Source: an uncultured Campylobacter sp. (GTDB lineage Bacteria > Campylobacterota > Campylobacteria > Campylobacterales > Campylobacteraceae). Taken from it: a DNA stretch of 64,000 nt. The stretch lies in the NCBI RefSeq assembly GCF_938045345.1, contig NZ_CALIMS010000004.1, forward strand, positions 1 through 64,000, given 5' to 3'. Shown here one piece after another: positions 35,901 to 42,783 of this stretch. The stretch's first letter is position 1; each line of letters opens with the position of its first letter. The position numbers were made by a program, and so were the translations under genes. Under the pieces are notes generated by a model, which saw only the letters and a list, made by a program, of their open reading frames with translations, did no database searches and had not been told where the DNA came from.

Positions 35901-35961
35901 CGTAAAGCGAGCCATAAAAGAGCAGCGAGACATAGAGAGAGAGAGAGAATCTTCTAAACAT
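32935..35961 (-). CDS. TonB-dependent receptor, haemoglobin/transferrin/lactoferrin type
   Basis: A 1008-residue outer-membrane receptor. It has a signal peptide (1-21, ending SLYA), a TonB-box-like LGTIQVTG, a plug domain (QQITDSRDLVRYQTGITAV, RGVDENRVAITVDGLRQAE, GSGALGGSVMFETKD), and a long beta-barrel ending in Phe. The pattern is that of receptors for host iron proteins (TbpA/LbpA/HpuB-like). Paired cysteines in predicted loops (EGCQGNRCQ, LDCSKVNCNKK, SCASNGS...GCSRG) could staple extracellular loops. No TonB, ABC or haem-oxygenase gene is nearby. A Fur-box-like site overlaps the upstream region. The ligand is not deducible. Confidence 0.9.
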   Translation of the reverse strand: MFRRFSLSLYVSLLFYGSLYAEEPANSQELGTIQVTGNVDSQSVAEQKVGETKTTAQTIKKQQITDSRDLVRYQTGITAVETGRFGASGYAVRGVDENRVAITVDGLRQAETLSSQGFKDLFEGYGNFNNTRNGVEMENVKTANITKGADSIKAGSGALGGSVMFETKDARDFLTEKNYHFGFKQGYQSVDSQNFHSFTGAARYGWFDLLVINTDRHGHERKNYFYDIYDSKEDKLHIGKTREKADPYTITKKSTLVKVGFQPSDNHRLSIAIDDSKQNSDGEDLSYTLRMGSRPDAPERYGNRTNHDSSTRKNVQFSYEYVGDTPLWDSVKLSYSWQNIKNRAINKEGCQGNRCQNVQNPSGMHLNESSSGYDIVDKNNRPLSVDPRPVEEGEEIIKDGSGNILNRGSDYKKRDGEGYYLDCSKVNCNKKFKVLKETYDGDTWEYNYELVEREIEKHTLPDGRVYGTIKRDPSDMDTMTKAYKLFHLTPYTDGYNSVQYTDRTLETKTFQVNLDLEKEFSLFNLIDNSISYGGLLDQTDKSMTNKDGFYSGDSQWWDNILFGRTPGSGVPNPNYHMNGSQRSNTTAVSTYLIPVQTTTVASYIGDEIQITKYVGFDLGYRLDFVNHKPKYTGHPEVPRGIITGLWVPYPYNPYDGIHGYYTPYGEENYQQNLKFLLREKEYKSGSYKLGLNLDPLDWMRIQLKGSKGFRAPTSDEAYMTFKHPDFSIRPNIFLEPEIARTKEIALTFYSERSRITFDVFKTDYKNFIDLEFLGNLQVVDQQIPYPFYQNVNRDSAKVHGFEINTHLELGDVSESLEGFRLGYKYSKQKGRMSCASNGSNANNSNSGCSRGEEVPMNAIQPPTSVYNIGYSTPGDKYGIDLFITDVGAKKRKDTYNMYWKSQVERTDPYWGHIDASIVNGEPVTDNTKGWRSGDYTVVDVIAYAKPQKNFNFSLGVYNLTNAKYITWDSARSIRAFGTVNMIDQATGAGIGRFYAPRRNFRFNWEITF

Positions 35962-35977
35962 TTATATTTCCTTACTT

Positions 35978-36000
35978 AATGATTATAGAATTGATTATTA
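35978..36000 (-). promoter_or_regulatory. Fur-box-like operator before the TonB receptor
   Basis: The minus strand reads TAATAATCAATTCTATAATC followed by ATTA, which resembles the GATAAT-type Fur consensus. It lies 17 bases upstream of the start codon. A second similar half site (AATGATAATA) is at about 36224. Iron repression is likely but not shown. Confidence 0.5.
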
Positions 36001-36604
36001 ACGCGGCGAATAATAATACAAAGATTTTTAATGTTTAATTAAATTGCAGTTTAAATTCAAGTATAAATTTTAAATGGCTAAAATTTTGATTTTTAAGAAG
36101 TATAAAATTTTGAATAGGTCGAAAAATACGTAATAGGTGCATTTTAAGCTTTAATATAGCGCTAAATTTTGCAAAGCGTTTTTGAAACGGCTAGCAAAAA
36201 TACTGAAAATTATAAAAGGGCGAATGATAATAAAGCGCATTTTATAATATGTAACACGCTTTTTTAATTATGATATTTTTGCCGGTAATTTTAAAATTTT
36301 ATACCCATATCGCTGCGTTATAAATTTAGGATCTTAATAGATTGACGCCTCGCGGGATTTGTTAGCAGATTTATTTATCGGTGCCGGAATAGGGCATAAA
36401 TTTTTGCCGGGTAGAATTTCACGCTGCGCTATAAATTTTATGCGCCCCGAAATCACAAATTCCTGGCGAGCGGCAAAATCCCACCACATAAATAAACTAT
36501 ACCGCCACGTTACGGGCATCAATAATCTACTCGTTTATTCAGCCAAATTAACCCATACCGCCGCAAATTTTATGTTTTAAAATTTCGCGCCGAATCTTTC
36601 GCGG
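36001..36604. other. AT-rich gene-free region carrying dispersed repeat copy B
   Basis: No gene is supported. It is AT-rich near the receptor promoter, then holds copy B of the dispersed repeat from 36406. A minus frame at 36334-36522 is repeat-derived. Confidence 0.55.
36406..36585. repeat. Dispersed repeat, copy B (other side of the TonB receptor)
   Basis: GCCGGGTAGAATTTCACGCT and CGCTATAAATTTTATG repeat copy A (32661) in the same orientation. The second shared block (CAAATTTTATGTTTT) is about 70 bases farther away than in copy A. Confidence 0.65.
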
Positions 36605-37195
36605 CTAAAAGATACCTCGCAGAGCCGCTGTGCCCTCTACATGCCTGTATGGCAAGAAATAATGCACGAAGTTTGTGCAAGCGCCCCCAGACACGCATAT
36701 TTCGACGCTCAGTCTGTGTTTGACATGCGCAGAATCGAGATCAGGTATCTCTAATTCGCCGCTTTTGTAACCGCTATAGCCCATCTCTATCGGCACCTCT
36801 AGCTCATCCTTTTCAAACACGATGCGTCCGCTTTGCACCTGCTCGAGCTTGATGTTTTTCAGCACGATCCCGGGCGCACTCACGTGCTCAAAATTTATAC
36901 TTAGTTCATACGGGGCGCCGGTTGAGTTGTCGTCCGAAAAGTCGGGCTTTGGCTCGCGCTCGTCGCGCCATGATCGTCCGCCGATAGTGGTAGCTCTTAA
37001 GCGGGCGCTGATGCTAAAATCCTTCAGATCCAGCGAAGCGCTGCTAAAATCACGGATGAGCGTCCAGGCCACGACGGTGCGGCCGAAAAATTTATCCGCG
37101 ATAATATAGCTACCCAAAAGCGAGCTTATGACCACCCAAAACAGAAATATAAATTTAAAAACCTTGCGTAAAACAAACCTTAACGTCTTCATCAT
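36605..37195 (-). CDS. Membrane-anchored hypothetical protein
   Basis: A 196-residue protein with one N-terminal membrane helix (about 13-33, FKFIFLFWVVISSLLGSYII) and a beta-rich soluble part, probably periplasmic. Two cysteines near the C-terminus (VEICVSGGACTNF) could form a disulfide. I do not recognise the family. It is a lone gene between the TonB receptor region and tmk. Confidence 0.65.
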   Translation of the reverse strand: MMKTLRFVLRKVFKFIFLFWVVISSLLGSYIIADKFFGRTVVAWTLIRDFSSASLDLKDFSISARLRATTIGGRSWRDEREPKPDFSDDNSTGAPYELSINFEHVSAPGIVLKNIKLEQVQSGRIVFEKDELEVPIEMGYSGYKSGELEIPDLDSAHVKHRLSVEICVSGGACTNFVHYFLPYRHVEGTAALRGIF

Positions 37196-37507
37196 TATCC
37201 TTTCAATCTAAAGCTTAAGCGGAATTCCACCCGCAAATCCGTGGCTTAAAATTCCGTGCAAGATTTCGCTTATGAAATCCCACGCCCTTTCGGTCTATGG
37301 CGGAATTTTAAGACAGAATTCTATGGCGAAATTTTGCCGCGAAATTATAAAACAAATTTCGCCCATGAAATTTTACCTAGAACCACGCCTGTAAAATTCC
37401 ATAAACGAAATTCGAAGATGAAATTTTATGGGCGGAATTCCATAGCTAAAATTTCACGGCAAGCCTCAGAAATCAATTCCCGCGGCAAAATTCCGCGTCT
37501 TAGAATT
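37196..37507. repeat. Repeat-filled gap between tmk and the membrane protein
   Basis: Blocks GGCGGAATTTTA, GGCGAAATTTTG, TGAAATTTTA and GGCGGAATTCC recur at about 20-base spacing. An apparent frame at 37256-37633 is formed by these repeats and runs antisense into tmk. Confidence 0.65.
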
Positions 37508-38134
37508 TTAAGAAAGTATGAAATTTTTTATCTGATCGCAGATCGCTTCTTCAGACTGTGCGGCGTCGATTTGCAGGGTCTCAACGCCGCACGCCGCGCA
37601 TGCCCGCGCCATCAACTCCTGCACGCGCATTAGGTATTTGAGTCCGCGAGCCTCGATTATATCGCTGCTAGCGCGCGTTTTAAGCCGCCGCATGACGAGC
37701 TGTTCGTCCGCCGAAAACAGCACGATTTTATCCGCAAATTTGCCTCCAAGCGCAAATTTATTAAGCGCGATAAGCTCGCTAAGATCCGCGTTTTTGTCGT
37801 TTGCCAGCGCATAGGCAAGCCCTGAGATGAAGCCGCGATCGCTTAGCACGAGCCTATCTGCGCCGCCCTTTATCACGCGCTCGTAGTGCTCGGCGCGGTC
37901 TGCGAGGAACAAAAGCAGCTCGGCGCGCTTTGAAATTTCGCCGCAGGCCTCGCGCAGATTTACGCTGCCGCGCCGCCACTTAAAATCCTCGCCCAAAACG
38001 AGGCTTCGTACCGCCTCGCCGAGCTTCGTACCGCCCGGCTCCTTGGTCACGATCGCCTGCGGGAAAGTCGCCGCCAGCCGCGCTATTTGCGTGCTTTTGC
38101 CCACGCCGTCGATACCTTCGAATATTACATACAT
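37508..38134 (-). CDS. tmk: Thymidylate kinase
   Basis: A 208-residue kinase that phosphorylates dTMP to dTDP. The P-loop is FEGIDGVGKSTQ, followed by TKEPGGTKLGEAVR and the DRxF-type LVLSDRGFISGLAYA. The length is normal. In C. jejuni tmk directly follows coaD; here about 2 kb with another gene separates them. Confidence 0.95.
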   Translation of the reverse strand: MYVIFEGIDGVGKSTQIARLAATFPQAIVTKEPGGTKLGEAVRSLVLGEDFKWRRGSVNLREACGEISKRAELLLFLADRAEHYERVIKGGADRLVLSDRGFISGLAYALANDKNADLSELIALNKFALGGKFADKIVLFSADEQLVMRRLKTRASSDIIEARGLKYLMRVQELMARACAACGVETLQIDAAQSEEAICDQIKNFILS

Positions 38135-38964
38135 TTTTCGCCTTTAAATTTGTGCGTTATTTTACAAATTTATAGCTAAATAGCGGCTTTTTTAAATAGC
38201 CGGGCGTAAAATTTCGCCTTAAAATCGGACTTTTGCGCGAGCTTGTACTAGCCGATTTTGATCTTTCGGTGTAAAATTTTATCGGGCGCTTTTTTGCTCG
38301 GTTCTTGATTTTTGCGGCACGGCTCGCGGTTAAATTTAGCGCTTGGGCGGATGAGCCGCATAACAGCAGGCGAGTAAATTTTGCACTTACGGACATGTAC
38401 CGAGCGGAGCGCCGGTCGATAAAGACGGCGCGCGTAGATGAGGCGGACAGCGCGTCGAGCGACGCATAGGGTATGTATCGGACGAAGCGGGACGACACAT
38501 CGGGCAAATTGGATCGGCGTATCGAAGCGAGCAAAGCAATGCGCCACGCAGTAGGGCGAGAGAGTATATGTCGGCAGAGCGGCGTGCCGAGCGAAGTAGG
38601 GCGTTATACGGGACATGGCGCGCGTCATGCGAGGTGGAAACGGAGCGGGGTATGCGCCCGGCAGAACAACGGGCGCTAGATAAACGAAAGGCGGCGCGTC
38701 GGTGAAGAAGGCGGTGTGAGGTAGCGTATGTTTTTTAGTAAAACAGATAGCGAGTCTGGAAGGCATCGGGCGCCGTATAAAGCATGGTATATTGTCCGAT
38801 AACGCAGTAGATGCGGCGACGGGCGGACGCCGCGTGCGATGACAAAATATAAAATCGCGGCGCCGATAAAATTTTTAGCCGCCGCAGATCATGAAATTTT
38901 GCCGCAATGAGCGAAGGCGCAAAGCTCGTCCTACGCGCCGAAAGATGAAATTTTAAATTTTGCC
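38135..38964. other. GC-rich gene-free block with degenerate repeats
   Basis: This block is visibly richer in G+C than its surroundings and between about 38390 and 38850 lacks the AAATTT core seen elsewhere. A loose motif (GTATrTGTCGG followed by GAGCGG) recurs near 38393, 38471, 38565, 38603 and 38650. Overlapping minus-strand frames at 38157-38534 and 38248-38766 have unusual Arg/Pro/Ala/Tyr composition and are not credible genes. Confidence 0.6.
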
Positions 38965-40053
38965 CTATACGTTTATCGGCTCGGGATTTATTGCTATGAA
39001 ATTTTTCCGCAGATCGCTAAGATCGCAATCGGTAGCCGTGATCGTAAAATCCTCCGTCATATCGAGCGCAAATTCGCCAAGACCTGCTTTAAGCTGCTTC
39101 ACGCACCCCCAAATAAGCTTTTTAGCCTGCGCATATTTATCGTTTAGTTGCGTTTCCTGATTGAAAAGATCGAAAATTTTCGCCGTTTCGTAGTCTACTT
39201 CGACCTCGGCTCGAAACTCGTAATCAGGAACGAGCCAAAGAAGCCAGCCATCTTTTCGCACAAGCCACTGCGCGCGCTGTTCTTGCGAGCCGAATCCGAT
39301 GATCGGCGGCAAACTCCTATTGTCGCAAGCTAAATTTATGCAGTAGAGTTTGCAATTCGGCGCGTGCTTTTTGATCGTCTCTTTAATCGCGGGCAGCAGC
39401 CTTTGAGCGGCGAGCTCATAGAGCTTTTTGTAGCTCATATCCTTATCGGGCTTTTGATAGCGCACATAACCATTTTCGGTTATTAAGCTTAGCTCGCCCA
39501 TTGCGTCAAATTCATAGTTTGTTACGTCATTCCTTCTGCCTGCGCGAGGGTGCTCTACATACTCCCGTCTTTGTGCGAGCTTGCCGCCTTCGTAAGTAAA
39601 ATTTTCTATCCCATAGGCGTTGTTGTCAAAGGCCGAGTAGATGGACTTTAGCTCGCCATTTTCATAGATAAATCTTTTTATATTGAAGCATCTTGAGCAT
39701 TTTTTGTTGTAGCAACCGAAGTGATATTTTAAAACTTCGTCCCGCCCCCAAAAATACAAATTATCCCAGGAAGATTTTTTGTCGTCATACTGCCTCTCAA
39801 AAACGACGCGATCTTGCGCGTCAAAGCCGTATTCGTAGGCGTTTGCGATCTTTTTTGGTTTAGCTTTTAAAATTTTGCCCTTTGAGAAGCGGTTATATTC
39901 GAAATAAAACGGCTCTAAATTGATATAACTACCCGACGCCCAGCGCCTGCTTACGACCTGCGCTTCGGCTATTTTATTTAAGGCTTTGTATTCATCTCTC
40001 GCGCTTTTTAAAAACGTTCGCAGTCTTTCTATCTCATCCATTGCTTCGTTCAT
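38965..40053 (-). CDS. Hypothetical protein with YD-repeat-like segments
   Basis: About 362 residues from the ATG at 40053, which is preceded by an ideal GGGAG; the ATG 12 bases earlier would translate this ribosome site. Residues about 70-215 contain strand pairs such as YEYGFDAQDRVVFERQY, ENFTYEGGKLAQRREYV and YEFDAMGELSLITENG, reminiscent of YD/Rhs-type repeats or toxin-immunity proteins. Two cysteine pairs (CYNKKCSRCF) are visible. The C-terminal 150 residues are alpha/beta with WLLWLVPDYEF. It lies inside the coaD-tmk interval. The function is unknown. Confidence 0.65.
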   Translation of the reverse strand: MNEAMDEIERLRTFLKSARDEYKALNKIAEAQVVSRRWASGSYINLEPFYFEYNRFSKGKILKAKPKKIANAYEYGFDAQDRVVFERQYDDKKSSWDNLYFWGRDEVLKYHFGCYNKKCSRCFNIKRFIYENGELKSIYSAFDNNAYGIENFTYEGGKLAQRREYVEHPRAGRRNDVTNYEFDAMGELSLITENGYVRYQKPDKDMSYKKLYELAAQRLLPAIKETIKKHAPNCKLYCINLACDNRSLPPIIGFGSQEQRAQWLVRKDGWLLWLVPDYEFRAEVEVDYETAKIFDLFNQETQLNDKYAQAKKLIWGCVKQLKAGLGEFALDMTEDFTITATDCDLSDLRKNFIAINPEPINV

Positions 40054-40080
40054 TTTATCTCCCATGCAGCTTCAAATTTT

Positions 40081-40109
40081 AAATTTAGCCGCGCCTGCGG
40101 GCTAAATTT
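40081..40109 (-). terminator. Terminator after coaD
   Basis: A 10-bp stem (AAATTTAGCC / GGCTAAATTT) with a 9-base loop lies 16 bases beyond the coaD stop. It would separate the ubiX-coaD unit from the inserted gene downstream. Confidence 0.6.
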
Positions 40110-40124
40110 CAGTCGCTTGCAAGC

Positions 40125-40601
40125 TCATTTTTTTAAAAATTTTAAAATTTCGCTTGGCACCAGGTGCGAAACATCGCCGCCGTGGCTTAGAACGGAGCGG
40201 ACAATCGAGCTTGAGATGAAGGCGTTTTTGAGCGTCGGCATCAAATACACGCTCTCAAATTCCTCCCATAGCGAGGCGTTTGCATAGCCGATCTGCAGCT
40301 CGTACTCAAAGTCGCTAACCGCGCGGAGTCCACGGATAACGAAGCGCACGCCGCAAGATTTAGCAAAATCCACGAGTAGATTATCAAAGCTTTGCACGCT
40401 CACGCCACGAAGCCCGCGTGTCGCGGCTCGCGCCATCTCTAGTCTGGATTTTAGGCTGAAGTAGGGCTTTTTGCTCTCGTTTAGCGCGACTGCGACGATG
40501 ACTTCATCAAAAAGCCCTAGCGCACGCTTGATGACGTCCAGATGGCCGTTCGTGATAGGATCGAAAGTGCCCGGATAGATACATTTTCTTGAGTTTTGCA
40601 T
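40125..40601 (-). CDS. coaD: Phosphopantetheine adenylyltransferase
   Basis: A roughly 158-residue enzyme making dephospho-CoA from phosphopantetheine and ATP. The nucleotidyltransferase motif is YPGTFDPITNGHLDVIKRA, and late residues (ISSSIVRSV) match the family. The ATG at 40601 overlaps the ubiX stop (TAATG) and has a GAGG site eight bases upstream, so it is preferred to the GTG at 40610. Confidence 0.94.
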   Translation of the reverse strand: MQNSRKCIYPGTFDPITNGHLDVIKRALGLFDEVIVAVALNESKKPYFSLKSRLEMARAATRGLRGVSVQSFDNLLVDFAKSCGVRFVIRGLRAVSDFEYELQIGYANASLWEEFESVYLMPTLKNAFISSSIVRSVLSHGGDVSHLVPSEILKFLKK

Positions 40602-41155
40602 TATTGCCACCTCTTAAACAGCTCGTTTTGCACGCCCAGCGCGTCGCACCACTTGCCGATTATGAAATTTTTTAAATTTTGCACGCCGCAGTAGCCTGCG
40701 ATCACGGGCGGAGCGATGATGACGCCTAGCGCGGCTAGCTCGCTCATTTGTCGCAGGCTGATCGCAGAAAGCGGCATCTCACGCACGCCAAGAACTAGCC
40801 GCTTTTGCTCTTTTAGCGCGACTGCGGCGGCGCGCGTGCTTAGGCTGTCGCAAAGCCCGCCGTAAATTTTAGCCAAAGAGCCGATAGAGCAGGGCGCAAA
40901 GATCACTGCATCAATGCCAAAGGAGCCTGAAGCGGGCGGCGCACCCAGATCGGTATCGGGATAAAATTTTACACTCATAAATTCCGTGGATTTTAAGACC
41001 TCGTCCGCGTCTATGCCGCTTTCAGCGCGTAGAACGCGGCGCGCGCCCTGCGTAAGCACGGCGTGAATTTCATGCGGTGAGCTGGCAAGAAATTTAAGCA
41101 GATCAAGCCCGATCTCGCAAAAACTGGCGCCGCTTACGCAAACTAAAATTTTCAT
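40601..41155 (-). CDS. ubiX: Flavin prenyltransferase UbiX
   Basis: A 184-residue enzyme that prenylates FMN to make the cofactor for UbiD-type decarboxylases. The N-terminal flavin loop is CVSGASFCEIGLDLL, with FAPCSIGSLAKIYGGLCDSL and VREMPLSAISLRQM later. Its stop overlaps the coaD start by one base. Confidence 0.92.
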   Translation of the reverse strand: MKILVCVSGASFCEIGLDLLKFLASSPHEIHAVLTQGARRVLRAESGIDADEVLKSTEFMSVKFYPDTDLGAPPASGSFGIDAVIFAPCSIGSLAKIYGGLCDSLSTRAAAVALKEQKRLVLGVREMPLSAISLRQMSELAALGVIIAPPVIAGYCGVQNLKNFIIGKWCDALGVQNELFKRWQ

Positions 41156-41231
41156 TTCAAGGCTTTCATATCGAAATTTTGTGGTTTAAAAACAAACGCG
41201 GCGGAAGGAATTTTAAAATTTGAAGTTAAGA

Positions 41232-41306
41232 TGGAGCGGGAAACGAGAGTCGAACTCGCGACATCAACCATGGCAAGGTTGCGCTCTACCACTGAGCTAT
41301 TCCCGC
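41232..41306 (-). tRNA. tRNA-Gly (anticodon GCC)
   Basis: The minus strand begins GCGGGAATAGCTCAGTGGTA and ends in an acceptor arm TTCCCGC, discriminator T and an encoded CCA. The anticodon loop is TTGCCAT and the T-arm has GTTCGAC. The gene is 75 bases including CCA, with a strong promoter directly upstream. Confidence 0.95.
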
Positions 41307-41327
41307 ATGCGATAAAAATAAAGCGCG

Positions 41328-41356
41328 ATTGTAGCCTATAAATTTTCATTTGTCAA
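41328..41356 (-). promoter_or_regulatory. Sigma-70 promoter of tRNA-Gly
   Basis: On the minus strand a perfect TTGACA (41356-41351) and TACAAT (41333-41328) are separated by 17 bases. Transcription would begin about 10-15 bases before the mature tRNA. Confidence 0.8.
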
Positions 41357-41367
41357 TAATTTCTCGC

Positions 41368-42549
41368 TTAAATTTCATAAATTTTTACGATTTCTCCAGC
41401 GAGAACTTTGTCGCATTCGGGATCAGCCAAGAAAAAATGCGATGCCGCAGCCAGCGGTCTGATGCGCCCAGAAGGCGACGGCATAGGCGTAAAAACTCCG
41501 CCTTCATATGCGCCTACGGTTAAATTTACTCTGCCGCTTTTTAGCTTCAGATCGCTTGCGAGCTTGGCATAGATCGCCGCTTCTGCGCTAAAAGCCTCGC
41601 TTGCGCCGCTAAGCTTAAATAGGATCGGCAGTATGACTGCGCGCGTAAGCACGAAAGCAGCCATTGGATTGCCTGCCATTGCAAAGACGAATTTGCCGTC
41701 TTTTGCGAAGCACTTGCTGGGACGGCCGGGCTTGATATCAATGTGATCAAAAACCTGCAAAAATCCAAGTTCACTCATAGCGCTTTGCATAAAATCCGCC
41801 TCCCCAGCGCTTGCTCCACCGCTGGTAATTAGCACGTCAAATTTACGCGTAGCAGTATCTAGCGCCTCGCAAACCGCGCTAAAATCATCCTTTAAAATTC
41901 CTAAATACTCGTTTTCAAAGCCGTATTTTTGCAGCAATGCAGCAATACCGCTAGAGTTGGCGTTATAAATTTCGCGCTCGCTTGCGCTCTGCCACGGCTC
42001 TTTTAGCTCGTTTCCACTGGAAAATAGGGCGATTTTAGGACGCGCGTAAACGCTTACTTCGTAAATTCCTTGCGCGGCAAGAAGCATGATTTTGGCAGGG
42101 TTTAAAATTTCGCCACGGCGCAATAAAAGCTCGCCCGCGCGCACCTCCTCGCCTTTTTTACGAAAGCCGTCGTGGGCATGAACGGAAGCAGGGATTTTTA
42201 GAGTTCCACCTTGCGCGTCTACATCCTCTAGCCTCGCGACAGAGTCCGCGCCTGCAGGCATTGGCGCGCCGGTCATTATCTTTTGCGCTTGCGCAGCCTT
42301 GATTTCGTAGAATTTCTCATCTCCCGCAAAAATCGTAGGCTTTACGATCTTTAGCTTTTCGTCTTTGAATTCCGCCGCGTAGGCATAGCCGTCAAGCGCC
42401 GAATTATCGAAGCAGGGTAGGTTTTTAAGCGCTGAAATATCGCTAGAAAGGATGCGGTCTAGAGCGCTGGGAAGAGGCACCATTTCGCTCCGCCTGCTTG
42501 ATGTGATTCTAGCCGTAGCCAAATCTATAGCCTCATTTATTCCTATCAT
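41368..42549 (-). CDS. moeA: Molybdopterin molybdenumtransferase
   Basis: A 393-residue MoeA that inserts molybdate into adenylated molybdopterin. Visible segments are DNSALDGYAYAAEF, MTGAPMPAGADSVARLED, the MPT-binding TSGGASAGEADFM and FAMAGNPMAAFV. The length is normal. It lies upstream of tRNA-Gly on the minus strand. Confidence 0.93.
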   Translation of the reverse strand: MIGINEAIDLATARITSSRRSEMVPLPSALDRILSSDISALKNLPCFDNSALDGYAYAAEFKDEKLKIVKPTIFAGDEKFYEIKAAQAQKIMTGAPMPAGADSVARLEDVDAQGGTLKIPASVHAHDGFRKKGEEVRAGELLLRRGEILNPAKIMLLAAQGIYEVSVYARPKIALFSSGNELKEPWQSASEREIYNANSSGIAALLQKYGFENEYLGILKDDFSAVCEALDTATRKFDVLITSGGASAGEADFMQSAMSELGFLQVFDHIDIKPGRPSKCFAKDGKFVFAMAGNPMAAFVLTRAVILPILFKLSGASEAFSAEAAIYAKLASDLKLKSGRVNLTVGAYEGGVFTPMPSPSGRIRPLAAASHFFLADPECDKVLAGEIVKIYEI

Positions 42550-42783
42550 TTTAAGTCCTTTTTATCATTTTTATATTTAAAATTCGCATAGTAAAGACCT
42601 CGTGTAGCCTTAAATTTTATGTTGCGCCAAAGCTTGAAAAGCAAAATTTACCCAAATAAATGCGCAAAATTTCACGGGCTCAAACTTGCCTTATTTTAAT
42701 GCGAGCGTTGCTTAAAATTTCAAAGCATATCACTCATAAAATTCCATTTTGCTTGCTTGCGCAAGATTTTTATTCCGAAGTCT

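Noticed and set aside
37256..37633. Plus-strand frame of 125 codons next to tmk
   Set aside because: It is formed by intergenic repeats and then runs antisense into tmk.
38157..38766. Two overlapping minus-strand frames in the GC-rich block
   Set aside because: They overlap each other in different frames, have odd Arg/Pro/Ala/Tyr composition, and no ribosome site or motif.
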